Assembly: GCA_010093685.1 (NCBI GenBank)
Contig: MU006221.1
Coordinates: 124,001-188,000 of the forward strand
Source: Ophiobolus disseminans
Lineage: Eukaryota; Ascomycota; Dothideomycetes; Pleosporales; Phaeosphaeriaceae
Length of the DNA stretch: 64,000 nt
Direction of reading: 5' to 3'
Under the pieces are notes generated by a model. It was given only the letters and a program-made list of their open reading frames with translations, made no database searches and had not been told where the DNA came from. Made by a program: the position numbers and the translations under genes. Shown one piece after another: positions 33,731 to 44,439 of the stretch (positions are counted from its first letter, which is position 1; every line of letters begins with the position of its first letter).

Positions 33731-34071
33731 CAGGATCAAGGAAAGGTGCGCGGTCAGATGCTGCGGGGCTGGAACGACGCATACTTTGAGCAACGGTGCT
33801 GTTTGGCGCGACTGGAGTGGAAGACACGACTTGGATATTGCACGCGACGGTGAAGGTGAAAATGCCGCTGCGACAAAAGTTCGTGCTAGCGCATAACGCA
33901 TGTTCACGTGCACGCGCATGCCCCACCAACGGCCGTTACTCCTTCCGCTCTAGCGCAAAGCCTTTGTTTACCATCCCAAACACCGTCGTCGCATGCCACC
34001 AAGTGTCGCAAACCACGTCACACCCGCAGATTGACATATACACACGATACTGCAACTCGTCCACCTCCACC
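33731..34071. promoter_or_regulatory. divergent promoter region, RRN6 / SPC25
   Basis: These 341 bases separate the start codons of an rDNA-transcription gene and a kinetochore gene. They include a ACGTTG/ACGCATG-rich patch around 33890-33920 but no site that I can name with confidence. Confidence 0.35.
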
Positions 34072-34891
34072 ATGACAACCTTCGAGCCCTCCATGAGCAT
34101 GAGCGCCAGCATGCGCGCTTCTTCTCACGATGCGCCGTCCATGGCGGATCAGCTGCCCTCGATCAACTTCGGCTTCGACGACCTGCGCAGTCGCATGAAC
34201 CAGTTCACTGCTCGCTTCGATGCCTTCATCGAGCAGGGGCGACGACGAGTGCTGGAGGAGCGCAATCAGTTCCGCGTGAATGTCGCAGAGCTTCATGGTA
34301 AGCGAGGATGCACATTTCATGCGCGCATATGCTAACAACGATGCAGAGGACCAGCGCATGAAGAAACGCGACATTGAGATTCTCGAACTCAAACAGACTC
34401 AACATAGCCAAAGCCTTACGAAAGAGTCCCAGGAGACGTCGGAGATGCAGGAAGCCATCGGCACCCTTACCCTCCAGCGCGACGAGCGCCTCGCCCACCG
34501 CGACACCCTCCGCTCCCAGATCGCCGAGGTGCAGAAGTCCATTTCTGCACGCCGAGAGGCCCAACTAAAGCACCGTCGCTACCTTGATGGCCAGTCACGT
34601 TACAACGAGCCTGAGCTCGACTTCTGGGAGAGCTACCTCGGCTTGAGAATCGAGGGGCTAGGCAAGGACGACCGATTGAAGTTTGTGTATACAAACGTGG
34701 ATGAGCGCGAATGGGAGAGGGAGGCATGGTTCGAGCTGGACACGAGCGAGCGTGACTACAAGGTGCTGGAGCTGAGACCAAAGGTGGAGCGCGAGGAAGT
34801 CGAGCGAGTGGTCGAGCGCTTGAACGAGACGAGAGACCTGGCGGGCTTTCTGAAGGGCATGCGAGAGCTTTTTGTGGACGCTTGCAAATAG
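34072..34891 (+). CDS. SPC25: kinetochore protein SPC25 (NDC80 complex)
   Basis: Two exons, 34072-34297 and 34347-34891, with a 49-nt GT-AG intron, encode 256 aa. The N-terminus is Ser/Met-rich. Residues about 30-145 form a long coiled coil (DLRSRMNQFTARFDAFIEQG, then repeated E/Q/R heptads). The C-terminal globular domain starts at ELDFWESYLGLRIEGLGKDD and contains LKFVYTNVDE and a Trp-rich strand, the typical RWD-like end of Spc25. Spc25 with Spc24 anchors the NDC80 complex to the inner kinetochore. Length and architecture fit fungal orthologs (about 220-260 aa). It converges on the DHX35-like helicase, with 98 bases between stop codons. Confidence 0.88.
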
Positions 34892-34989
34892 ACGACGTCC
34901 ACACTATCTCTTCCCGGCACGCAGGTTATGCGGCGTTTACACCTTCTTTATTTCTTTATTCAGCGAATTGCAATATACTTCACCCAAAC

Positions 34990-37017
34990 TCATCTCCTCC
35001 CCCCATCCCTAACCCTATAATATTCCGGCGCAGCCTCCACCAACCACTCCATCTCCACCGCCGACAGATCCCTAACATACACCTTCCCCCGCGTCTCCAT
35101 AATCTCCGTATACACAACCCACTCCGCCTTGCGGTGGAAAAACACACTGCTCGGATGCGCCCACAGCGTCGTCTTGCCGTCCACAGTGGTGAAGCTGCCA
35201 TCGCTCTTCATGCGCGCCGCGTGTGCGAAGAAACCCGCCGTCAGGCACCGGCGTATGCGCTCGGCGAGTGGTGTGCCGCCCACGCGCAATACATCTGATG
35301 AGGATAGGGGTGAAGCCGCAACGCCGAAGCGCGAGAGGTAGTGCGCGAGTTGCTTCCGTACGGATACCGCTTTCACCATATTCTTATGATTAAGACTGTG
35401 TTCGCGACACCAAGCCACGCTCATCCCACTCTTCACAAACGCCTCGTACACATTATACAGCGTCAAGTGATCCCCCTCCGCAACAGCAAATTTCCTGCGC
35501 GCAGCATCGAGTTGTTTCTTCCCGCCATCGTGGCTCACAAACGCATTACCCTGCAGTGTCAGCATAGCCGCTATGCTGAGCATTTCGTCCAAGCAGCTGA
35601 ACGCCGGGGTTGCGGCGCACAGCAGCGTGCGCGCGAGCATGGGCTCGAGGGGCAATTCGGCCATGCGCGTGCCGAGCGGCTTCGTCAGGTGGCCTGTGGG
35701 CGCGAGGGCGCCGAGGGAGTGCAGGAGGTCGAGGGCGCGAGTTATCAGGCTTGAGGGCGGGGGCGAGAGATAATCAAACCGCACTACATTCGTGATTCCA
35801 AGATTGAGTAATTGCAGTACAACTGGCGCGAGATTCGAGCGCTGGATTTCAGGAAACGTAGCCTCTTCCAATTGCGCGAAAACCGTCTTGGGGTAGAGTC
35901 TGAAGCACTTGCCTGGCCGTGTGCGGCCAGCGCGACCAGCGCGCTGTGTGGCGGAGGCTTTGGACACAGGGATTATGTTTAGCGTTTCAATACCTAGGTT
36001 GGCGTCGTAGGTGCGGAGTTTTACGTAGCCGCAGTCAATTACATAGACGATGTGGTCGATTGTTACGCTGGCTTCGGCGATGTTGGTGCTTATGATGACT
36101 TTGGTGGTGTGCGGGGGGGCTTTTTGGAAGATGAACATTTGGTCTTCGGTGGATAGGCCGGCATAGAGAGGTAGAGTGAGGAGCTTTTGGTGGTTTGGGG
36201 ATTGGTCGGCTATGCGGTCGGATAGCATGTCGATGCAGTCGTCGATTTCTTCGCGGCCGGTGAGGAATACGAGGATGTCGCCAGGCGATTCGGATGTGTG
36301 GATAGACATTATGGCATCGACTGCGCGTTCGACGTAGTTGTTCGTAGGTTCGAGGAGGTATTGGATTTCGACGGGATGTGTTCGGCCTTCGATGCTGATG
36401 ATTTTGCCGTAGTCTTCTTTGCTCTTTCCGTGCACCTTTTCGCCCTCGTCTGGCGTGAAGAAGTCCAGGAAGCGCTCTGCTTCCAGAGTTGCAGAACTAA
36501 CCACGACCCTCAGGTCATCTCTTTTTCGAAGCACCTTCTTCAACAACGACAGCAAAATGTCAGACGACAAGCTCCGCTCATGCGCTTCATCAACCATAAT
36601 GATCGAATACCGATTCAGCAGCGGATCCACCAGCATCTCGCGCAGCAACAACCCGTCCGTGACAAACTTCACCTGTGTGTTTGCGCTCGTCACATCTTCG
36701 AATCGGATGCTATATCCAACTCTTTGACCCAATGGCGTTCCCAACTCCTCTGCGACGCGTGCAGCCACGCTCGTGGCGGCAATTCTTCTCGGCTGTGTTA
36801 CAGCAATTTGCTTCCCATCTGCGCACCATCCTGCATCAAGACAAAATCTTGGAATCTGCGTCGTTTTTCCACTGCCGGTTTCGCCGACCACTATGGTCAC
36901 TGGGAAGGTCTCTATAGTGTAGAGAAGCTGATCTCTGAGTTGGGCGATGGGGAGCAGGGCGGCAGGTTTGTAGAGCTCTGGGATGAGAGGCACGTCTGTA
37001 TCCTCATCATCGGCCAT
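34990..37017 (-). CDS. DEAH-box RNA helicase, DHX35-like
   Basis: A single exon of 675 aa. Helicase motifs are complete: I GETGSGKT (45-52), Ia TQPRRIAA, II DEAH (143-146), III SAT (175-177), IV FLTGREEI, V STNIAEASVTI and VI QRAGRAGRTRPG. The HA2/winged-helix region and a C-terminal OB-type domain (ending around EMEWLVEAAPEYY) follow. The short N-terminus and total length match DHX35, a spliceosome-associated DEAH ATPase, rather than the longer Prp2, Prp16, Prp22 or Prp43. It likely acts in the nucleus on RNPs. DHX35 orthologs are kept in intron-rich fungi, which fits this window. No breaks were seen. Confidence 0.9.
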   Translation of the reverse strand: MADDEDTDVPLIPELYKPAALLPIAQLRDQLLYTIETFPVTIVVGETGSGKTTQIPRFCLDAGWCADGKQIAVTQPRRIAATSVAARVAEELGTPLGQRVGYSIRFEDVTSANTQVKFVTDGLLLREMLVDPLLNRYSIIMVDEAHERSLSSDILLSLLKKVLRKRDDLRVVVSSATLEAERFLDFFTPDEGEKVHGKSKEDYGKIISIEGRTHPVEIQYLLEPTNNYVERAVDAIMSIHTSESPGDILVFLTGREEIDDCIDMLSDRIADQSPNHQKLLTLPLYAGLSTEDQMFIFQKAPPHTTKVIISTNIAEASVTIDHIVYVIDCGYVKLRTYDANLGIETLNIIPVSKASATQRAGRAGRTRPGKCFRLYPKTVFAQLEEATFPEIQRSNLAPVVLQLLNLGITNVVRFDYLSPPPSSLITRALDLLHSLGALAPTGHLTKPLGTRMAELPLEPMLARTLLCAATPAFSCLDEMLSIAAMLTLQGNAFVSHDGGKKQLDAARRKFAVAEGDHLTLYNVYEAFVKSGMSVAWCREHSLNHKNMVKAVSVRKQLAHYLSRFGVAASPLSSSDVLRVGGTPLAERIRRCLTAGFFAHAARMKSDGSFTTVDGKTTLWAHPSSVFFHRKAEWVVYTEIMETRGKVYVRDLSAVEMEWLVEAAPEYYRVRDGGRR

Positions 37018-37703
37018 TTTCGATGATTGTGAGCAGCAGAACGAAAATTATGGCGAGTCTTTGGTGTTGCAACAAATGAATTGAAGATGGTCCAGATGTC
37101 TAGTCAACGCTAGTGGAATGCGCGCTAGCCATATTGATTTAGCGCCTTTCGCTTCCCTCTCCCGGGTCAGTCGTGAAAGCCAGAAAAAAAGTTCAAGCCC
37201 GACAGCTATATCTACGTATGTTAAAGTTATTCTAAGTTCTATAAGAGCGCTGTAGATATACAGGACAGTGCATCTTTATTTCTGGCTTTTGCGATTCACG
37301 GAGAGCCCCTGCAGCACCAGACTAGCAAATGTCTATTTCGATAATGTCGGATGTGGGAGACAGGGCAAAAGTGAGAAGAAGGTTGTTGTATTGAGAGAGC
37401 TACATAGAGCGATTATATACACAACAAGATGAGTAAGCTAGTGACTAAGAGTCACGTGGAGATGCATTCCGCAGTGTACCATGTGAACTAAGGTGCCAGG
37501 CTGACAGATAACGTCGTCGAGGTACCCGCAGGATCATGGACTTTTATTTTGTCGCTAATTATTCGTATTGAGACGGTGCTATAGGCCAGCAATTTCATAT
37601 CATGCAAGATTAGGAACACCCAGGCTGCAGGCAACACCCCCACCTTGGGCATCGACAATGAAGTTGACACCACCTCGCTCTTCCCTCCAACCATTCTCTC
37701 GAT
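37018..37703. promoter_or_regulatory. divergent intergenic region, DHX35 / F-box gene
   Basis: These 686 bases separate the two starts. There is nothing more specific than a few AT-rich patches. Confidence 0.35.
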
Positions 37704-39170
37704 ATGGCATCCTTGAACTTGCTGCCTACTGAGCTTACTGACTTGATCATCCAAGATCTCTCGCGTCAGGACATCCGCAGCCTTGTCAAGGCCTGCAAAA
37801 GCCTCCACGCAGCTGCTCTGCCTGCTCTCTACGGCGAGCTTAACGTCCATTGTTCCAGATTTAAATCAAAAGACAAGAACGCCATCAGTCCCGACAATGT
37901 CAAGCAGTTATGCCGCACACTCATACTAAGACCGGACTTCGCGAGGCACATCAGGACCTTCGAAATGCGCCACGGAGATCTCACGTGTCACGAACTGAGA
38001 ATCTCCCGGACAGAGCGGAAGCTGTTTAAAAAAGCAATCGATTCGCAGTGGTGGTATGTGATTGGCCCGAGAGAATGGAAAGAGGACCTGGACCGAGAGA
38101 ACCATTTCGCAGCCGTGCTACCACTCGTAATCAGTCAGTGCGAGCGCCTTCGAAAGCTTTCCATTTCCAACAATTACGCCAATCCAGGAAGTTGGTTGTG
38201 GTCCATTATCAAATCCAGTACAGAGCCCAAGGCTCTCCGCGAGCTCTCTAGTGTGCGCGTGGTCTGCGACGTGCCGCAGCGACGATTTGAGCAGAATGCC
38301 ATGGAGCTCTTCCTATCGTCACCAGAGATAGAGGTGTTGGTCTTGTCATCCAGTCGCCCCGGTGCCTCCGTCCGCCACGACCTCGACCTCCAACGGATGG
38401 CTGCAGCCGTGGCTGAAACCCGCATCGCTGGGACGTTTACCGCGTTGTCCATCCTGAGATCGAGTCTATCGACAAGCGGACTTCGAGCTATGCTGAAGCA
38501 GACTCCACAGCTTCGCGTACTCGAGTGTACCTTCCTCTATGCTGCATCCGAAGGCTTTCTGGATCTGAACATTTTGCGAGCTGGACTAGATATCGTCCGT
38601 ACCACGCTCGTGCACCTCGTCCTGAGGTTTGATATCTATGACAGTCAAGGAACAAGTGCTAGAGAGCTAAGCCGCATCCTCACAGGAGACCTAGGCTTCC
38701 TTCGAGAATTTACCTCGCTGACCACCCTCGAGACGTCTTTGGCACTCTTATTCGGACAGAACGGTTTAGTGTACAGACCCGAGCCACTAAAGCTACCATG
38801 TAGCCTGGCGGATACCTTGCCTCCACGTCTTCACAAACTCAGGATTGCCGATGATCTATGGACGTTCAAACCATTCGCATGGAGCGAGATAGCCATGACT
38901 ATGGACGTGTTCAAGCTCTTTTTCGTAGGCGACTATATGTTGGGAGATCGATTTCTCGGCATAGAGCTTGAGAACCAGGTATGGAAGAACATCGGATATG
39001 AGCCTTGGAAAACCTCGACGCCCGAATTACGGGAGTTCGTCTTTGATATACGTATGAGGGGGCGGGACTCGCCTAATGTTTGGGTTAAGCAAGATGTGAG
39101 GGATGAGTTGCAGCGTGTATGCGAAAGTCAAGGCATTAAGTGTTCCATCTTGCATGGGAATCTGGGATGA
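37704..39170 (+). CDS. F-box protein (488 aa)
   Basis: A single exon. Residues about 5-45 (LLPTELTDLIIQDLSRQDIRSL, then CKSLHAAALPALYGEL) are a clear F-box, the Skp1-binding motif of SCF ubiquitin ligases. The remainder consists of alternating helices and short strands with leucines at regular spacing (for example LRKLSISNNY, LRELSSVRVV, IEVLVLSS, LRVLECTFLY, LHKLRIADDLW), consistent with a degenerate LRR-like substrate-binding part common in fungal F-box proteins. The target is unknown. The ATG has a good context and the frame is intact. It faces the next gene tail to tail, with 37 bases between the stops. Confidence 0.8.
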   Translation: MASLNLLPTELTDLIIQDLSRQDIRSLVKACKSLHAAALPALYGELNVHCSRFKSKDKNAISPDNVKQLCRTLILRPDFARHIRTFEMRHGDLTCHELRISRTERKLFKKAIDSQWWYVIGPREWKEDLDRENHFAAVLPLVISQCERLRKLSISNNYANPGSWLWSIIKSSTEPKALRELSSVRVVCDVPQRRFEQNAMELFLSSPEIEVLVLSSSRPGASVRHDLDLQRMAAAVAETRIAGTFTALSILRSSLSTSGLRAMLKQTPQLRVLECTFLYAASEGFLDLNILRAGLDIVRTTLVHLVLRFDIYDSQGTSARELSRILTGDLGFLREFTSLTTLETSLALLFGQNGLVYRPEPLKLPCSLADTLPPRLHKLRIADDLWTFKPFAWSEIAMTMDVFKLFFVGDYMLGDRFLGIELENQVWKNIGYEPWKTSTPELREFVFDIRMRGRDSPNVWVKQDVRDELQRVCESQGIKCSILHGNLG

Positions 39171-39207
39171 TCAATACAATACTCACTACCATCTATAACT
39201 CCGCCAC

Positions 39208-39911
39208 TCAAAAGTCCTTGAACGCCGGCCACGCCTCGTCAAGATCCTCCCTCCTCTCATTTACCCATCGCTTTCTCGCCTCGTCCTCATCCGCTCCTGC
39301 GCACGTCTCCACCACAGCAAGCAAATCCCGCACCACATGCGCAACCCCCAGACGGTCCAACCTTCCAGCCTCTCCATCAACATCTTTAACCCCTTCATCC
39401 TCCCCATCTCCCTCCTCCTCTTCTATCTCGCTGTCCTCGTCGTCATCCAACAGCCCCATCCCATCTCCCACCATCTTGCGCGCTATCCTGGGGGTGGCGG
39501 ACCAATCCGGCTTGTCAACCTTGACCATCACCGCAATATACGCCGCCAAGAAGTAGTATAGGACCAAAGCCCGAATCTCCGCCTCACCGGGTCGCGCGCG
39601 AAAACCCACGGCTCCTGCATGCGCACATGTCGCTGATCGGTGCGGTTCAGGCCCTTGCCGCTACGCGTGAAGAAGCGCACGATGCTGTCTGTAGTCATCC
39701 ACACTAGCACCTTGTGCAAATCTTGATCGACCTTGAGCCAACCAAGGAACAGCGCCTGTTCGAAGACGCCCGGCGCATCCATGTCTTCCCACGCGAGCTC
39801 TTGGTGGTCGATGAGCGCATTGAAGCTATCAGGGAAGGTATCTTCTGCGATGGTGGTAATGTAAGAGAGGGTGTAGTCGCCAGGAGACTTGTTGAGGAGG
39901 TCGTGTTGCAT
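39208..39911 (-). CDS. hypothetical protein (211 aa in the spliced model)
   Basis: Two frames overlap. The simplest model has exons 39911-39588 and 39519-39208, removing a 68-nt intron (39520-39587, donor GTGAGG, internal TACTAC, acceptor CAAG), and gives 211 aa. Exon 1 has a well-formed globular part (DFPDSFNALIDHQELAWEDM, ALFLGWLKVDQDLHKV, FFTRSGKGLNRTDQRHVRMQEPWVFARDP). Exon 2 is acidic (DDDEDSEIEEEEGDGED) with a helical end. Alternatively the intron is coding and one base is missing at 39587-39590; the intron sequence would then read as a hydrophobic helix (ALVLYYFLAAYIAVM). No family was recognised. Confidence 0.5.
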
Positions 39912-41721
39912 CGTGATGGTGTGCTGTGGCCGTTAGGCGTCGTGTTTGGAGGGTGGTATGGAGGGTTTGAGGTGCTTGAGGAGAGACGGGCGGTCGTGGA
40001 AAAAGTATCTTAGACGGTAAAGATTCCAATTTTCGGCTCTTTCCTTCACTTCACTTCACTTCACTTCACTTCACTTCACCTTGGGAAAAGGGCGAAAATT
40101 TGCACTTGTGTGACTCGACGTCATTGATCTCGCTTTCACCTACCAACACCTCTTGACCAGCGATATCAGCATCATTGCTGGACTCTCCTGTTCCTACACT
40201 GGCCGCTTCGAAAGGCTCCATGTTCTCCTTTGGGAGTGTAATTTCCTAGATTGAACAGCAAGACCGTGGTGCATTTGAGACGACCTATGAATTTTAAGTT
40301 GTATAACAATCATCATTCCAGCATGTGGCCCTATAGAGATGTTGAACTCTTGTGGAAATGACACCCTTCGCGCAATCGAATGGACGTCTACTCCTTGTTC
40401 GCCGCAACGTATGTTCAATAATGCTTTCCCCAAACACAATACCTCCATATGCACGTCTCAAATAAATCTACACTACGATGTTCTGCGTCGTGACTTTCGC
40501 GTATATTTCCAAGTACCACAAACCTGCCCGCATTTCACCTTCCTTCACTTCCCTCGCTTAGCGCATGCCATTCAACCCACGCACACCGTACAACACCAAA
40601 TACGCTCATCTTTACAAAGTTTAGAGTAGGTGTTTATTATACTGTATATATATCATTTAATGTTGCAACTTCTCTCAAGTCCACTCGAGAAGTATGGTCT
40701 CATCAACTGTCACTTCTTAGTCTGGCAAGCCGTTGTTCAATTCCGGGTAAGGCAGATATCGTCCAAAACAAAAACCGTGAAAACCGTGCTTGAGTCCTCT
40801 GGAAGCGCTCACTGGATGATAGCACGCTTTTTGCGTTTTAGCTAAAGACTTTAGACATTTTGTTTTGTTGTTGCTCTTTTTGCTTCGCAAGCGAGCAAAG
40901 AGATCAGCACTTGCTAAGGGGCGCTTTGTAGAAGGGTAGAAGAATTGTTGTAAGCGCGAAAAGACTTCCCTTAGGTGCGTTGATAGGTATAGACCTTATG
41001 TATACTTGTTGATTATTTCCTACGTTACCGAGGTATTCATCTTAAGACTACGCATCTGAAAGTGCACCGTTCTCGATGCTGTAGATGCTACACGTAATGT
41101 AGTGAATTCTTAAGCAATAACATAGACATATTTGCCAGCGCAACGCCTGGGTATGGTGTGTTGTGGCGTCCAATAAGGATGTCGAACAGTATGCGTCGTT
41201 GTTTGGAGGCCGCTTTTAGTCATACTGCGTTAGCCGAACTAGCGATTGAGTACGAATCAAGGCCGCTTTTTCCGGGCTAATGGATCGTGATGCATCAGCC
41301 TTGTGTGAAGAGCATCTTTTAATCCTGGTCGGCATAGCTAAGTGGAATACTTGTAAAGCCCAATAGATATCATCAACGCGAAGCTTCGGAGCCTTCTTCG
41401 AATCTCCATAAAGGCATACCTCAGGACGTGATCACCCTCGATATTCTATGACGAACGAACAACGCGAAGCCTCACACGTCCGGACTACGGTCAACATCGA
41501 ATCAACAAACCCACGAACCAGGTTACACGGCGCAATACTAATCACCACTTCCAAGCGATCATTCAAGAGCTTCAAAGAATGCAAAGAAGCCGCGCGCTCG
41601 ACAATGGAAGCGGCCGGAGCACCCTGATCTACAAGCGAGTAATGTTACCCTGGAATGGTACATAGGTTGACTACTGCTGCTGATTCGACCGACGACCTCA
41701 TCAGAGCAGCTTCAGACTGAT
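39912..41721. other. gene-poor stretch with microsatellite
   Basis: These 1.8 kb hold no supported gene. The promoter side of the minus-strand gene has the CTTCA repeat listed separately. Further along are AT-rich patches and a near-perfect hairpin (TTTGCTTCGCAAGCGAGCAAA, about 40879-40899). No transposon ORF was recognised. Confidence 0.45.
40044..40078. repeat. (CTTCA)7 microsatellite
   Basis: Seven perfect copies of the 5-base unit CTTCA, 133-167 bases upstream of the ATG of the minus-strand hypothetical gene, so probably within its leader or promoter. Confidence 0.95.
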
Positions 41722-42541
41722 ATGGATGAGGTGCAATGCATGTTGAGAGCTCAAAACTGTACCAGCAACTTTGTGGGAATTAAAGACGTTGAGGATGCGG
41801 TTTGGCGATTTCGACATCGTAGACGCAGTATCGATCTACATGAAGTAAAAAGTTATGCTAAAGAGACAAGCACGTCATTCGCTTCGTCCCGGTCGAATCA
41901 TCTACCTGAGCATCGATACCCTCGAGTATATCGGGTGTGAGTTGTTTTGAATATGCTGGCTCCTGCGAATATCAGCTAATTATAGAAGATGCTTGTTGTG
42001 GTCAAAATATCTTGTCACTCTCAGCATGATTGACATAGCGCAGAAGTGTAGACTCGGGAAAGCCGAAGCTGACTACAAACACGTGTTAAATAGAATTACA
42101 TTTAGAGACTGGGTAATTTTCTCGGCCCGCCTTCTGAGCACGCTTGCCCTCTTATACACGATTCCTGTCAATCCATACCAGCCGCAACGACGTGCAACAG
42201 GATATGGCCTACTAGGCTTGGATGGAACTCCTCGCTGTCTAAACTGTATCAACCGCCATTCGACGCGCGTGCCTTGCCACTTAGCTACATCGATCATCCG
42301 GCACGAGACAGAACTACACATGGAGAGCTCGCAAGTACAAGCGCTTTATGATGCTACGATAATATCGGGGCTGCTTTGTCATGCTCCTTGTTTGCTACGG
42401 CAGGGGAACAGAAGAAGAACGCATAGACCAGATGGGACGCCGGAGCAAGTTTGCTGTTGTCGACAACCGGTGGCATCGACACAGCCACTCCCATTAACAG
42501 CAACGTCGGACGACTCAAATGGCGAGGGCATCTCAACATAA
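41722..42541 (+). CDS. hypothetical protein (256 aa), tentative two-exon model
   Basis: Exons 41722-41936 and 41986-42541, joined across a convincing 49-nt intron (GTGAGTTG...CAGCTAATTATAG), which keeps the frame open. The first exon encodes a charged helical stretch (VEDAVWRFRHRRRSIDLHEV). The second has FRDWVIFSARLLSTLALLY and a cluster of Cys residues (PRCLNCINR, VPCHL, EQVCCCRQP). No known domain was recognised. The frame upstream of the Met is open for about 15 codons, so the start is uncertain. Consensus splice signals are the main support. Confidence 0.35.
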
Positions 42542-42748
42542 CGTTCTCTACGCGATCAGGGCGACCCGCAACGCTATGATCGAAAAGGAATATCTTCTTT
42601 CAACAGGTGGAAGATCCTCGCAGGCAATAACAAATCTTGGAGCAGATGCCCAAGAGTCAGGGTACAAGGCCCTCGTCACGCGATACCTCGCCACTCTAGC
42701 AATCTTGAGGATCTCCCAGTTTGGAGACCTCAAATATGGGTACCTTTG

Positions 42749-43955
42749 ATGTTCCTCCGCGGCCAAGGAGAACGCAGTCCTCGACGGATCCACAAGATGG
42801 TGTGTCCTCGTGAGCAAGGCAAGCGGTCTGACAAGCACGACAACTTGGCTCGTAGTGCACGTGGAGACGATTTCAGCGTCCCATTGCAAGCGATGTCCAG
42901 GTCGAAGTCTATGGAACGCATACAACTTCCAGCTGCCTCTGTGAGCACGCTAGTGGACCAAGGAGTATCGACAGCTTTCAGCCGTCTCACATGGAAGGAT
43001 ACAATGTTGGTGGATGGGCAAGACCACGTTGACCGCTTCCTTCCTGCTAGCTTGATTTTAGCAAAGCGATGGCGGATCCAAACTTTCCTCCGCAATGATC
43101 CCCACGCGGATGTGTATAGCGTACTCGATATCCACGATTCTGATTCGAGATTGTCAATGGATCTTGCCGGAGTGCATGAAGCAAATGTCTTCCTAGAAGA
43201 ATACCATGGAAAGTCTGAGATGTACGCCAAGAGACGCAAAAGAGCCATGCGGGAGAGCGATAACGGGGAAACAATCCAGGATGAGTTTGGGTTGTACCGA
43301 GACGAGGTTGGTGTCTATCCTACAAGTCGACAACGTCCGAAAGCAATGCTTGCGAGCGACAGCGGCTACGACAGTGCCAGACATGTGATTATTGCCGAAG
43401 TCCGTCCTCGCATGCGGCCGTTCAAACTGCGGCTCACGGACGAGGAGTATCCTAAGCTGCCAGCGCCGGCGCACCCACTTAGCGCGCCAGCTGCGGGTCC
43501 GTCGAAAGTCAACACCCAACAGATCAAAGGCAGATACAAGATCGTATGAGAAAATCTCTAACGAAAACCTCACGAGCATGAAAAGACGGCCCAAGGATCT
43601 TGTCGCGCGCAACAGAACCGACTACAACTCAAAACCAAGATGGTTTGAGAGGCATTTGGAAGAGCTGAACCCAAATTCTGCCATGTTCGGTCAGGACGAG
43701 TTGGAGCCGTTTGATACTTCAATCGAAAACTTCCCTGACGGTGCAGGCGACGTCGGGTCATTTCGACACAGTGAGAACAGCGAAATTCTGGTTGATGATA
43801 CAATTGCGGGAATGTGGGACACTGGATCACCGGGCTTTAGTGAGGACCACTCTGACTATTCTTATGATGAATGGTACGACGAGGAGGCAATGTACTACGA
43901 ACTCACAAGGACAGTTCAAGAAATCCAATGGGGTCATAAGATGGGAGTTTACTAG
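42749..43955 (+). CDS. hypothetical protein (384 aa), kinase-like N-lobe fragment suspected
   Basis: Exons 42749-43543 and 43596-43955 are joined across a 52-nt intron with donor GTATGAG, branch CTCTAACG and an unusual AAG acceptor. Around residues 100-150 the sequence reads WRIQTFLRNDPHADVYSVLD, then LAGVHEANVFLEEY, resembling the start of a degenerate kinase-like fold (Gly-rich strand, then an aliphatic strand), but the catalytic residues are not present. The second exon is very acidic and Tyr-rich (SDYSYDEWYDEEAMYY). Without the intron there would be two ORFs 28 bases apart. An upstream exon may exist, as the first Met is poorly placed. No firm family. Confidence 0.45.
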
Positions 43956-44439
43956 GGCCCTAGAAGTCCACGCTAGAGCTATATTTCTGTCACATTGTCC
44001 GTATGTTAGCAGAGCAGCACGAGTGAATCTTGATATGTGAGTTTGGCACAGACTGAGAACAGTATGGGGTGAAAGTCAGGTAAAAGGACAAGCAACGAGC
44101 ATTGTACTCAAATAACGGTAAGCATTGGTGATGTGTTTTTTATGTCCTCTGTGTCGTCACTCAACGTTCGCAAAGGGTCTGTGCAATCGCAATGAAACTA
44201 AGAGAAACAGAAGTAGAAATGTTGGCTCTGAAATTTCGCCGTGCGTTGGGACAAATCAAGAAAGATATCCCAACGACCGCCAAGAAGATGGAGGATTTCA
44301 CACTATGATTATGCTTGACAGGGTCGTGCCTGTTTGCGCAACAGAGGGGTCTTGAATGACATGCGAAACACAATACGGATTCGGTCCGACAGGTCACAAT
44401 CGCGGAGGCGTTGGCGATAGACCGCCGCCAGTAAAAGGT
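43956..44439. other. intergenic between convergent genes
   Basis: These 484 bases contain nothing recognised. Confidence 0.45.

Noticed and set aside
33731..33919. N-terminal extension of RRN6
   Set aside because: The 63 residues upstream of Met 33730 look like translated promoter; the family start motif lies just after the internal Met.
40690..40760. tRNA-like GTTCAATTCCGGG
   Set aside because: No acceptor stem or anticodon arm could be folded around it.
40850..41700. Transposon remnant in the gene-poor stretch
   Set aside because: No terminal repeats, target duplication or transposase/reverse-transcriptase motif was seen.
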